DNA from: an uncultured Collinsella sp.
GTDB taxonomy: Bacteria > Actinomycetota > Coriobacteriia > Coriobacteriales > Coriobacteriaceae
Reading direction: 5' to 3'
Assembly (NCBI GenBank): GCA_934630735.1
Contig: CAKTWK010000001.1
Span: forward strand, 1-64,000
DNA length: 64,000 nucleotides
Shown here piece by piece: positions 44,445 through 53,111 of the stretch. How positions within the stretch are numbered: the stretch's first letter is position 1; each line of letters starts with the position of its first letter. A program made the translations under genes and the position numbers. Under the pieces are notes generated by a model. The model saw only the letters and a program-made list of their open reading frames with translations. It did not search any database and was not told the origin of the DNA.

Positions 44445-45821
44445 TTATTGGATCTTAGTTCCACAATCGGGGCAGAATTTGGTCCCTTCGGGCAACTCGG
44501 CTCCGCAGCTCGGGCACCTTGGCGAGGTCAACCGGTTCCCGCACTCAAGGCAGAACTTGGCACCGACCGGGTTAAGATGCCCACACGCCAAACACGCAAC
44601 ACCCTGCTCGAGCTTTTGTCCGCATTCCAGGCAGAACTTAGCACCCATCGGATTAACGTTTCCGCAACTGGGACACACGGGACCGTTTTGCATACCTGCG
44701 GACGCGGAAGCCGTTCCAACCATGGGAGCAACAGTGCCCATGGTCTGGTTGGCCAAGTTGGAGAAGCCAGCTCCAAATGCACCGCCCATGCCAACGCCCA
44801 TGCCGAGTCCCATGCCGGCTCCCATGAGGCCCGATGCGGCACTCCCCTCATTGCCCGCAGCACTCTCCATTACGTCCATGCCGCGCTCCTGCTGATAGTT
44901 GTAGCCTTCGCGCGCACGCTTCCTGGCTAGTGCCTCGGACTCGATGTCCATCTGGGCAGCGTTACCCTGTGCCTCGAGAATGCTCCGCTTACGCTGGATC
45001 TTCATCTCGTTGATGGCGGCAAGATCCTCTTCGAAGGGCTTGATGCTGTTGAACGAGAAGTTATCGAGTGTGAGACCAAACTCATCGAAATAGTTAACGA
45101 GCTTTACCTGCATCTGAGACGAGAAGTCGCTCAGATGCGTCGCAATTTTAAGAACGGAAACCTCCTGGTCAACAATCGCCTTAGCAAGCAAGTCGGGAAC
45201 ATACTCAAGGATTTTTGCCCGCATAAAGGAGGTAAGTTCCTCTCGCGTATAGCGATCTCGCGTGCCCACGACCTTAACAAGGAACTTCCTCGCCTGAATG
45301 GGAACCAGACTCGAGTCGTTCTGCTCGATATGCACGCCAAACAAACCGAAGGCGCGAACGTGAACGTTGACGTCTTCCTCAGGGTCTTGAACGATGATGG
45401 GCTCGGTCGTGCCCCAGCGTAGCTCGTTCATGTAGTTGGTGTTGATAAAGTACACAACGGAATGAAACGCCGAGCTACCGCCGGTAAGCGAATGAGCGGC
45501 ATTGCGGAACGGGGCGAATCGGCTGTCTCCCGTGTCGAGCTTGATCTTGCACGGACCGACAAACACGCTTACCTGAGAATCGCCGGCACCCGTAGCGTCA
45601 GTAGAACTGCCCGCCCCCATATTGTTGGTAAAAACGGCAATCTGCGATTGCGCAACCTGAAGATAGGACCCGTTGGGGAAATCCTCGTAGGGATAGCGGA
45701 ATGAGACAAGCGAGGCATCTTCGTTGTTGCCAGGCTCCCATTTGATATTGTCGACAGAAAAGGCACCGAGTATTCCGCTGTGCTTTTCTTCCTTTTCGTT
45801 ATCGCTATGGAACAGAGACAT
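44445..45821 (-). CDS. SPFH-domain protein with three C-terminal zinc ribbons (YdjI-like)
   Basis: 458 aa from ATG 45821 (AAAGGAATC). SPFH/band-7-like domain at about 35-280 (FRYPYEDFPNGSYLQVAQSQ, FFGPCKIKLDTGD-like, ILEYVPDLLAKAI, LVNYFDEFGL). A coiled region with EAQGNAAQMDIESEALARKR is followed by a Gly/Met-rich low-complexity stretch. Three zinc ribbons end the chain, each C-x2-C..AKFC-x2-CG or similar. This is the YdjI / virion-core-protein-like family, known in Bacillus to recruit PspA to membranes. No PspA gene is in this operon. First gene of a five-gene operon. Confidence 0.87.
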   Translation of the reverse strand: MSLFHSDNEKEEKHSGILGAFSVDNIKWEPGNNEDASLVSFRYPYEDFPNGSYLQVAQSQIAVFTNNMGAGSSTDATGAGDSQVSVFVGPCKIKLDTGDSRFAPFRNAAHSLTGGSSAFHSVVYFINTNYMNELRWGTTEPIIVQDPEEDVNVHVRAFGLFGVHIEQNDSSLVPIQARKFLVKVVGTRDRYTREELTSFMRAKILEYVPDLLAKAIVDQEVSVLKIATHLSDFSSQMQVKLVNYFDEFGLTLDNFSFNSIKPFEEDLAAINEMKIQRKRSILEAQGNAAQMDIESEALARKRAREGYNYQQERGMDVMESAAGNEGSAASGLMGAGMGLGMGVGMGGAFGAGFSNLANQTMGTVAPMVGTASASAGMQNGPVCPSCGNVNPMGAKFCLECGQKLEQGVACLACGHLNPVGAKFCLECGNRLTSPRCPSCGAELPEGTKFCPDCGTKIQ

Positions 45822-45944
45822 GCTGATTCCTTTCGTTAATCCCAAACCACGCGCTCCGCGTGTCTAATGAATTGCGAAATGCCGAGCCGACAGGCGCATC
45901 GAAAGCCCGTGCGTCTCAATCTATCCCCCAACTTAGCTCGGTTA

Positions 45945-45950
45945 ATTATA
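45945..45950 (-). promoter_or_regulatory. -10 box for the SPFH operon
   Basis: TATAAT on the minus strand, about 125 nt before the SPFH ATG; the -35 is not conserved, so an activator may be needed. Confidence 0.5.
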
Positions 45951-46015
45951 GCCCTCAAGTCATCGCATTTAGTCACCCGCCGGCGAGCGGTAATAATGTC
46001 GCACCTCTGGTCAAC

Positions 46016-46108
46016 TGACGAAGAACCGGGAGGGTTCGAACCCCAGATACCCTTTTGGGGCATACCCGCTTAGCGGGCGAGTGTCTTCGGCCTCTCGGTC
46101 AGCTCTTC
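46016..46108 (-). tRNA. tRNA-Ser(GCT)-like sequence, degenerate
   Basis: A serine-type cloverleaf is seen: acceptor GAAGAGC / GTTCTTC (7 bp, one G:U), anticodon arm CTCGC-CCGCTAA-GCGGG (GCT anticodon), long variable arm GCCCC-AAAA-GGGT, T-loop TTCGAAC. But the D-stem has two mismatches (ACC with GAC), the T-stem is imperfect, and there are two extra nt before the acceptor. The end reads TCA instead of CCA. It is probably a decayed copy or integration-site remnant and not a working tRNA. The rest of 45822-46209 holds only a putative -10 box. Confidence 0.5.
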
Positions 46109-46209
46109 GTAACGGCCGTTTTAGCTGTAACTAAACTCGTCGGATGGAACAAGGGGAAAGGTATAGGAGCCGCGCACGCCGTAATGCCAACATGTCTCGG
46201 CTAAAGTTA

Positions 46210-47700
46210 CTAGCTCTCGTGATAGGCCATAATCGACCGGCACGGATACCCTTCAGAGCCGCATTCCGCAGACGCTACGACCTTTCCGTCTTTATAAAAC
46301 TCGACGTACCAAACGTACGTTGCCGCCCCCTCCCAATAGCTTGGCCCATCAGCGACCTTGTACGTAATAGAGGCGTCATCTGGCACAATCAACTCGCGCT
46401 TGGCGTTTGCAATGAACGCATCCATGTCGGCGATCACGCCATCGTCGCCCGCAGTGGCCTCCCCATCGTCGCCGCTATCGGATGCCGCTTCAGATGGTGC
46501 TTGAGATGCGCCAGTTCGATCGTCTGCAGTGCCAGAGCCGTCCTTCAAAGAGCTCTCCGAAGGCTCCGCTCCTTTGAATGCCTTCCACATATCGCTGCTT
46601 GCAGACGGCTTTTCAATGTCGGCCTCCGGATGCTCCCCGGCAATCTCGTCAAGAATTTTGCACGCTTCTTCACGCCCCTGGACCATCGTCTCCTGTGGTT
46701 TGCCACCATCCTCGACGGTCCTCACCAAGTAGGCGCCATTCTGTCTATCGAATTCCTTATTTTGAATTTGCACCGCGTCTGCGACCTCAGGACCCTTTGC
46801 AGTAAGCGAAATATAGAAATCTGCCTGGTTACAATCCTGACTACAAGTAAATTTAACGATGCCGTCCTTACAGACAGTAATGACTTGGCTCTCACCCTGA
46901 GCAATAAAACCGTCATACTGATTCGTCATATTGCTGGAGCCTTCTACCATCTCTGACGAAGGCATAACCGAAACGGCCTTTCCACCAACAAAGCAGTAGG
47001 CACCTACAATCGCCGAAATATCGTTCTGCGCATCGACAGACCCAATAAGCAGCTCGTCAATTCCGTCGCCGTTCAAATCATCGAAAGCATAGTAGTAGTT
47101 TAAAAAGCCGGGAGCATTCTGGCTGTCATAAACGAATATCTGCCCCAGCCCAGAATCATCGCCGCGCCCCAGAGCCCAGTCGTCGTAGTTGGCAGTACCA
47201 GCTCCCTTCTGCTCGCAATAGCTCACAAAGTCCTCGTAACGCGCAACCACGCCCTCGTAGGCCTTGTGCGCTTTCTTGTTAGCTGCCGCGACCTTCTTTT
47301 TAGACGACTTATTCTCGACTGCAGCCGGCTGCTCCCGCTGCTGCGCTTGAGGCAGCACAAAGGCTTCGTAAGCTTTGACCAGGGCGTAGGCGACACCGGC
47401 GGTAAAGATGACTGCCGCAAGAATGGCGACAAACGTAGGCACCGCAAAACGACCAACCTGACGACGCTGCATCATAAAGGCCGCAAAGGACATATGCTCA
47501 GAGGGCGCCGGAGAAGCGCTCTCTGCGCGAGATGCAGCAGGATCGCTCGTCGCTTTTCTATCAGCAGGCGCCTTTGGTGTACCTGAAGGAAGCGGCTGCT
47601 GAGCATTCGCCGGCGCGTCATCCACATCCAACGGTTTTCCGCATGCGGAACAGTATCGCGCCCCATCTTTGATCTTTGCCCCGCAGCTTGCGCAGTACAT
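46210..47700 (-). CDS. Zinc-ribbon membrane protein with extracellular domain
   Basis: 496 aa from ATG 47700 (AGGGGGGG 5 nt upstream). The N-terminal zinc ribbon CASCGAKIKDGARYCSACG is followed by a Pro/Ala/Ser-rich linker. A juxtamembrane motif MQRRQVGRFAVPTF precedes one membrane helix (about 88-110) with AGVAYALVKAYEAFVLP. Outside, a large domain includes DLNGDGIDELLIG, an EF-hand/FG-GAP-like calcium motif. A similar juxtamembrane segment occurs in the protein encoded at 53112. Possibly a sensor or receptor that links outside signals to a cytoplasmic zinc-ribbon. Confidence 0.78.
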   Translation of the reverse strand: MYCASCGAKIKDGARYCSACGKPLDVDDAPANAQQPLPSGTPKAPADRKATSDPAASRAESASPAPSEHMSFAAFMMQRRQVGRFAVPTFVAILAAVIFTAGVAYALVKAYEAFVLPQAQQREQPAAVENKSSKKKVAAANKKAHKAYEGVVARYEDFVSYCEQKGAGTANYDDWALGRGDDSGLGQIFVYDSQNAPGFLNYYYAFDDLNGDGIDELLIGSVDAQNDISAIVGAYCFVGGKAVSVMPSSEMVEGSSNMTNQYDGFIAQGESQVITVCKDGIVKFTCSQDCNQADFYISLTAKGPEVADAVQIQNKEFDRQNGAYLVRTVEDGGKPQETMVQGREEACKILDEIAGEHPEADIEKPSASSDMWKAFKGAEPSESSLKDGSGTADDRTGASQAPSEAASDSGDDGEATAGDDGVIADMDAFIANAKRELIVPDDASITYKVADGPSYWEGAATYVWYVEFYKDGKVVASAECGSEGYPCRSIMAYHES

Positions 47701-47851
47701 ATATCCCCCCCTTAGAACTTCAGCATATCGAAACGATAGTCCACAGCCTGCAAACAGAAAAGGCCCAGGACAATTTGCTCGACTGTAAACCTTTTCTTTC
47801 ACCTTTCAAATTCGCCTGACCCCACGCGGAAGGCATGCGACGGGCTACTTG

Positions 47852-48469
47852 CTAGGCGCGAGCCATGTGCAGCTTGATTGCCTTGAAGATGATGTTGGCA
47901 ACCGAGACGATAGGCCAAAGTGCCACTATCGTCATCGGGGCTAATTCGGGAACAACCGGAACCGCTCCGTGAATCACGCTGCCCAACCAGTAAAAAAGCA
48001 TCAGAACAACGACAGGAAGGCCCACGAGAACCACAAGTTCGATTAGCATAATCGTGATACCGATAATGCCGCCACCATAGACAAAGGGAAGCCTTACACC
48101 GCTGCGGTACAGCGAGATAATCACCTTCCAGGGACCAATCAGAAGCAGCGCCAGCAGAATCATATAGTCGAGCCCCAGTGAGCCCCCTCCCAGCACGTAA
48201 TTGAAAAAGAGCACATAGAGCAACGAAATCACTGACGCTCGCGTAAGGGACCCGATGGACTCGCGAAGTGAATCTTGCAGGCAAGCAGCGGCCTCTGCAT
48301 CCTCCGCCGCTTGAAACTGAGCCTCGACAGACTGGCTCTCAATCGGCCGGGCCTCGACGTAAATCGCGTCTCCCGCCGTGCTGGCCGCAGCCGCGACCGT
48401 AGGCGTTCCGCACACGCCGCAGAACTTGGCGCCGTCGTTAATCTCTGCTCCACACTGTTTGCAATGCAT
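47852..48469 (-). CDS. Zinc-ribbon polytopic membrane protein
   Basis: 205 aa; AAAGGA before the ATG. Zinc ribbon CKQCGAEINDGAKFCGVCG at the N-terminus, about 45 polar residues, then about four hydrophobic segments (YVLFFNYVL, MILLALLLIG, GIIGITIMLIELVVLV, MTIVALWPIVSV). No enzymatic motif. First of two zinc-ribbon genes on the minus strand, about 150 nt upstream of the next, divergent from the regulator gene. Confidence 0.78.
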   Translation of the reverse strand: MHCKQCGAEINDGAKFCGVCGTPTVAAAASTAGDAIYVEARPIESQSVEAQFQAAEDAEAAACLQDSLRESIGSLTRASVISLLYVLFFNYVLGGGSLGLDYMILLALLLIGPWKVIISLYRSGVRLPFVYGGGIIGITIMLIELVVLVGLPVVVLMLFYWLGSVIHGAVPVVPELAPMTIVALWPIVSVANIIFKAIKLHMARA

Positions 48470-48608
48470 GATCGGGTCCTTTCTCGTTACCCCTTTTCTT
48501 GACGATCACAAGATACGATTTGTCGTTTATCCGATATAGAGATTTTGACCGGGTAATTTTCCTAAACGTGTTACGCTATTAAACATGCAGCTAGAGACAG
48601 GGGTAACA

Positions 48609-49967
48609 ATGTTTGAGTTCTCCCAAACACGCACCGTTGAAGGTTCGATTCCGTTTAAGAAAGTCAACCTCATAGAGAACGAACCCAATAGGCCCGTTGG
48701 CGAGGCCCAGCTTGTCTTTGAACTCTACATGCCCACCGAGCTGGCCGGCAGCAAAAGCAACGAAGGGCCCGCACACAGCGAGCGCCATGCCGATCTGATC
48801 AGGCTGGCATCATGCATCGAACCCACCGCCGTTAAAGAGCAGCCCTTCCGCGCAAGCCTCTTTAACGTACTTGATTACGCCGAACAGACCGGGCCGCTTT
48901 TTGGCAAGCACGCAATAGAATCCGTACGCGATTGGGCCAATGCCGCGATGGCAGCACTTATTGCCATGCGCATCCAGGAATACCTCAACGGGAGCTGCAC
49001 CATCGCAAAGGTCTCCGCATTGGAAAGAATCGAGAAATCAGTGGTAACCTGCGCGGCAAACGGGTCATCCTTCAAGATCTACACCACTATCCTGAGGGCG
49101 GGCGGAGATTATACCGACTCATTCAAAAGCCTGCCCATCGTGCGCAAAATCGAATCCGATGCGGGATATTTCTACGCCTTTATGTTTATGATCGACGAGG
49201 AAGAATCCCTCGTTGCACTCAACGTGCTCTCTTTTGAACACGAGCTCACCGCCAATGACTTCAGTGTTTTGCAGGCGATGTTCTACATGGACGAAGACTC
49301 CAGCTCGGAGATTTCAGCGCGACTCAAGGTCAGCAATAGCGAAGAGAGCTTCTATGTAATCGACCCTCAAGCAGATATCCAGGAGCGCCGCGAAGAACTC
49401 GACAACGATGACCGCGATGCACTCACCGCTTTGGTGCAGGCGCTCGTGATCTCGCATCTCTCGGGCGCGCACGTGGATGTGTTCCAGGGCAACGAATCCA
49501 CAGGGTTCCTCTCGTTTGACAGCTATCTCTCGTGGCTCTGGTTTGATTTTTCGCGCAAGCTGAGCACCGTCAAGATTGGCTATTGTGAGCAGTGCGGACG
49601 CGCCTACTCACTTGCCGGGCATCGTGGCGTCAAACGGCACTACTGCAGCGATCGATGCAAGACCGATGCCAAAAACGAGCGCACGCGCAAGGAGACGGCA
49701 AAGATACGCGAGTTGTTTGGAACGGGCGCCAGCGTACGCGACATCGCCAACGAGATAGAACGTCCCGCGGCCTACGTGCGCTCGCAGCTCAATAAATGGA
49801 CCAAGCTCAAGCACGATCTGGATGAAGACATTGAGTTAAACGGCTTTGACAGCTCCGAGCTACTCAAACGCTGCACCATTGAGAAGCTCGACCTCAACAA
49901 CCTCCTCAACGCCAAGCGCAAAAAGCAGATTCAGGACTATGCCAAACTCAAGCGCCTCGTTAAGTAG
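48609..49967 (+). CDS. Zinc-finger/HTH regulator (CGNR-like)
   Basis: 452 aa from ATG 48609 (AGGGG 6 nt upstream); an ATG eight codons earlier has no ribosome site. About 320 residues of unknown fold precede a zinc finger CEQCGRAYSLAGH..KRHYCSDRCK, similar to CGNR/MYM-type fingers. Then comes a HTH-like helix pair (KIRELFGTGASVRDIANEIERPAAYVRSQLNKW) and a charged tail. It is probably a DNA-binding regulator of the divergent zinc-ribbon genes. It may bind the AT-rich intergenic region at 48480-48600. Confidence 0.68.
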   Translation: MFEFSQTRTVEGSIPFKKVNLIENEPNRPVGEAQLVFELYMPTELAGSKSNEGPAHSERHADLIRLASCIEPTAVKEQPFRASLFNVLDYAEQTGPLFGKHAIESVRDWANAAMAALIAMRIQEYLNGSCTIAKVSALERIEKSVVTCAANGSSFKIYTTILRAGGDYTDSFKSLPIVRKIESDAGYFYAFMFMIDEEESLVALNVLSFEHELTANDFSVLQAMFYMDEDSSSEISARLKVSNSEESFYVIDPQADIQERREELDNDDRDALTALVQALVISHLSGAHVDVFQGNESTGFLSFDSYLSWLWFDFSRKLSTVKIGYCEQCGRAYSLAGHRGVKRHYCSDRCKTDAKNERTRKETAKIRELFGTGASVRDIANEIERPAAYVRSQLNKWTKLKHDLDEDIELNGFDSSELLKRCTIEKLDLNNLLNAKRKKQIQDYAKLKRLVK

Positions 49968-49994
49968 AAACGCTGTCATTTCTTTGCCATCCGA

Positions 49995-50055
49995 TTGACG
50001 GGTGGAAAGTTACTCATATACGTGTTAGTAATATATATGTTAGTAATACATATAT
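49995..50055 (+). promoter_or_regulatory. Promoter and palindromic operator of the DUF234-type ATPase gene
   Basis: TTGACG, 16 nt, TATACG (49995-50022), then two direct copies of TGTTAGTAATA (50023 and 50038). These are overlapped by a perfect 8-bp palindrome ATATATGT-N7-ACATATAT (50033-50055), which ends 14 nt before the ATG. Well placed for repression. Confidence 0.6.
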
Positions 50056-50069
50056 GAACGAGGCGCATC

Positions 50070-51452
50070 ATGTTTGTTGGACGTCGGGAAGAGCTTGAAT
50101 CCCTAGAAACCGCCTATCAAAAAGGTTCCTTTCAGCTTGCCGTAGTCTATGGAAGGCGTCGCGTGGGTAAAACCAGCCTGCTTCGCGTCTTTACACAGGG
50201 CAAACCCCATGTGATCTTCTTTACCGGACAGCAAACCGTTGTAAGCGAAAACCTCGCGCTGCTCAGCCGCGAGATACTTGGCGATAGCGCCGCAGGAGCA
50301 GCGTTCCCCTCTATCCGGGTTGCACTCGAATCCGTCTTCGAACACGCCAAAACAGAGCGAATCGTTCTGATTATTGACGAGTATCCCTACCTCGCCGAGA
50401 GCGATCCGGGCGTCTCGTCGTGCCTGCAAACGCTTATCGATCGACATAAAGACACGAGCAAGCTGTTCCTCGTGCTCTGCGGATCGTCCATGAGCTTTAT
50501 GGAACACCAGGTACTAGGACACCAAAGCCCTCTTTATGGACGCCGCACCATGCAGCTGCGCATTGACCCCTTCACCATCTTTGACGTGGCTCTCATGCTT
50601 CCCGATGCACCCATCGAAAGGGTCATCGAGCTGTATTCCGTTGTTGGCGGGATGCCACTCTATCTATCGCAGCTCGATGGCACGCGTTCCACTCAATGGA
50701 ACCTTGAGCATGCGCTGTTGCGTCAAGATGCGTTTTTGTATGCCGAACCCCAGAACTATCTGCTGCAAGAGGTCCGCAGCCCAGCTATCTACAATGCCGT
50801 CATAACCGCCATTGCCAACGGCTGTGTACGCTCCAAAGAGATTGCCGATGTTACCCACCTCGCAACGCCACAGGTCGCGCGACTGCTCGACGCATTGATC
50901 GAACTGCGAATCGTTGAGCGCGTCACGCCTGTTGTAAAGGCAACAAAACGCCAGGTAGTCTATCGGATCTGCGATAACCTGTTTAGGTTTTGGTATCGGT
51001 TTGTTCCACAGTACGCGGGAACAATTGATGAGGGGCTCGGAGCCGCTGTGGCCGCGCGTATCGTCAAGCATGATTTGTCCACCTTTGTGGGTCCTGCATT
51101 TGAAGAAGTATGCCGCCAGTGGTTGATGCGGCAGGTTGTTGAGAGCGAGCTGGATGTGCTGCCCAAGGCAATCGGCTCTTGGTGGGGCACGAACCCGAAC
51201 ACGCGCCGGCAAGAAGAGATTGACGTTGTGCTTGAGGACGCCGATGGGGAGCTCATCGTTGGCGAGTGCAAATGGAGAAACGAGCCCGTAGATACCGACG
51301 TTCTTGAAACACTCGAGCGGCGCAGCGCGCTGCTGGGTCGGCCGATCAAACAGTACTTCTTGTTTAGTAAGAGTGGATTTACCAAAGCGTGTCAAAATAG
51401 AGCGGCTCAAACAAGCAACGCGAGGCTTGTTGGGCTCGAGCAACTACTATAA
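50070..51452 (+). CDS. AAA-family ATPase with DUF234-type nuclease-like domain
   Basis: 460 aa. N-terminal ATPase: Walker A VYGRRRVGKTSLL, Walker B IVLIIDEYPYL, sensor-like VLCGSSMSFMEH. Middle wHTH (EIADVTHLATPQVARLLDALIELRIVERV). C-terminal DUF234 with RRQEEIDVVLEDADGELIVGECKW, which carries the PD-(D/E)XK-like pattern of Asp..Glu-x-Lys. Members occur widely in gut bacteria and archaea; proposed in toxin or defence functions but not proved. Monocistronic with its own operator-like palindrome and terminator. Confidence 0.85.
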   Translation: MFVGRREELESLETAYQKGSFQLAVVYGRRRVGKTSLLRVFTQGKPHVIFFTGQQTVVSENLALLSREILGDSAAGAAFPSIRVALESVFEHAKTERIVLIIDEYPYLAESDPGVSSCLQTLIDRHKDTSKLFLVLCGSSMSFMEHQVLGHQSPLYGRRTMQLRIDPFTIFDVALMLPDAPIERVIELYSVVGGMPLYLSQLDGTRSTQWNLEHALLRQDAFLYAEPQNYLLQEVRSPAIYNAVITAIANGCVRSKEIADVTHLATPQVARLLDALIELRIVERVTPVVKATKRQVVYRICDNLFRFWYRFVPQYAGTIDEGLGAAVAARIVKHDLSTFVGPAFEEVCRQWLMRQVVESELDVLPKAIGSWWGTNPNTRRQEEIDVVLEDADGELIVGECKWRNEPVDTDVLETLERRSALLGRPIKQYFLFSKSGFTKACQNRAAQTSNARLVGLEQLL

Positions 51453-51496
51453 GAAAGGAGCTTGGAAACAGTTTTCCAAGCTCCTTTCAGTTTTTA
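51453..51496 (+). terminator. Terminator of the DUF234-type ATPase gene
   Basis: GAAAGGAGCTTGGAAA / TTTTCCAAGCTCCTTTC followed by AGTTTTTATT. It reaches the end of the convergent zinc-ribbon gene. Confidence 0.92.
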
Positions 51497-53110
51497 TTCG
51501 ATTCCCACCTTTTTGAGCGTATCTTTGGTGACTTCCGCAACTTGATTGGGATCGACGTGGGATTCCCCTGAAATAGAACCGTAACCTGAGGTTGAGAAAT
51601 CAAGGAAGTAGTATGTCCGGTAATTGTGCCCATAGCCAAATTGCTGATATAGAGCATTATAGTCCGTCTCGGAAATTTCCTTGCCCTCCGACGCATAATA
51701 GTCTTCGTAGCCATTGCCCTCGCTAGGCGCAACTCCCCAGGACTCGTAGTTGCTTACAAGCGAAAAAACATCGCCTTTCTTGCCATATACCGAAGTATTG
51801 TCCCCGGCCAAAGCCTGCCTGCCAGCGAGCAATGCCGTAATCGCATTGCTCATCTCATATGTTCTTTGGCTTACGAGGATGCTGCCGCCATCCGCTTTAA
51901 TCAGCGGAAGAAACATCGTTCCTCCGTTGCTGTTATCAAGCCAATTTTGACTGTAAAGTCTCTTGACGCCACCATCAGCTGCCGACCAAACCTCTACGGT
52001 GTAGGACTTCTGAAGTCCCTCTATATCTCCATTCCAAGCACTCTTTAATTCGTCATCGCTCATACCGTTCACAACGGTCAAGAACTCAGGCTGGCCATCC
52101 TGATCAAAATCAACGAGGTCGACAAGGCAAAGCCCTCGCATCGCATAGACAGAATCAGTCACCTCAACAATTTGTGGCTCTCCATAGCACGCGAGGTATT
52201 CCTGGCACTTTTGCTTGTAAGCGGCATACGCAGCGGTATTGTCCGCCGCGGTGCCTCCATCCTTCTTGTCGCCTTCGTCTGTCTTTGTATCGGCCTCGTT
52301 GACCTTAGGCACCTCGAGGGAAACCTCTTTTACGGCATCAGCGGATTTAGAGTTATCAACGACTTCGACGGGGATAGCCCACTCGACTTTGGAATTAGAG
52401 TCCTTAACGGTAAGAGTATATTTCCCCGGTTTAACATCGGGAAACTGGCTTACCGTGAAGCCCTCGTCGCCCTTAACCTCAGCGTTGGTGTTGTAGCCGT
52501 AGTCGCCGTTCAGGGTCACCGAGTACTTCTTGAGCTTCTCGCCCTTTGCGTCGGTCGGGGTGATCTTGGATTCTTGGACCACCACGATGGCTTTGTCCTG
52601 GCCGTAATGGGCAACGTCGCCGGACTTGCTAAAGAACAGCAGATAGCTAAAGATGGCAATGACTGCCACACCAACGACGATACCAACGATATAGAGCGCC
52701 TTGGGCTCCTTTTTCCGTGCGGATGCATTCACCGCAGAAACAGGGGCTGGCGCCGCGACGGGCTTGGCGACCGGATTGCTCGGTTTTGGCCGGTCGGCGC
52801 GCACGGCAGGAATCGAAGGCGTTGCACCGGACGACACGTCGTCTTTGGGCTGGTCGTCTTCTTCGTCCGCTACGGGCTCGCTCTCCACCGGCGACTTTTC
52901 CTCCCCCGCCTCGGCACCGGCGGAAGGCTCCTTCTCCGTTTCGCCACTAGCGAAAATCTCTTCCGCAGCTTCATTGATAACGGAAGGCTCTTCTGCCACT
53001 TCGTTGCTGGCAGAGTTCAGCACCGCCTTCGCATCTTCGAGTGCATAGCCACACTCGGTGCAGTATCGCAAATCGCCATCAAGCTCAAATCCACAGTTGG
53101 GACAGAACAT
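51494..53110 (-). CDS. Zinc-ribbon membrane protein with extracellular Ig-like domain
   Basis: 538 aa from ATG 53110 (AAGGAGG overlaps the end of the upstream gene). Zinc ribbon CPNCGFELDGDLRYCTECG; an acidic linker of about 100 residues; one membrane helix (about 152-174, IVGIVVGVAVIAIFSYLLFF); then an Ig-like stretch (KYSVTLNGDYGYN..KPGKYTLTVKDS) and a C-terminal domain with FDQDGQPEFLTVV (a D-x-D-x-x calcium-type loop). Operon partner of the gene at 53112. Confidence 0.8.
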   Translation of the reverse strand: MFCPNCGFELDGDLRYCTECGYALEDAKAVLNSASNEVAEEPSVINEAAEEIFASGETEKEPSAGAEAGEEKSPVESEPVADEEDDQPKDDVSSGATPSIPAVRADRPKPSNPVAKPVAAPAPVSAVNASARKKEPKALYIVGIVVGVAVIAIFSYLLFFSKSGDVAHYGQDKAIVVVQESKITPTDAKGEKLKKYSVTLNGDYGYNTNAEVKGDEGFTVSQFPDVKPGKYTLTVKDSNSKVEWAIPVEVVDNSKSADAVKEVSLEVPKVNEADTKTDEGDKKDGGTAADNTAAYAAYKQKCQEYLACYGEPQIVEVTDSVYAMRGLCLVDLVDFDQDGQPEFLTVVNGMSDDELKSAWNGDIEGLQKSYTVEVWSAADGGVKRLYSQNWLDNSNGGTMFLPLIKADGGSILVSQRTYEMSNAITALLAGRQALAGDNTSVYGKKGDVFSLVSNYESWGVAPSEGNGYEDYYASEGKEISETDYNALYQQFGYGHNYRTYYFLDFSTSGYGSISGESHVDPNQVAEVTKDTLKKVGIE

Positions 53111-53111
53111 G

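Noticed and set aside
46144..46956. Plus-strand frame over the 496-aa zinc-ribbon gene
   Set aside because: Arg/Leu-rich product with no domain; the minus-strand gene has a ribosome site, zinc ribbon and TM.
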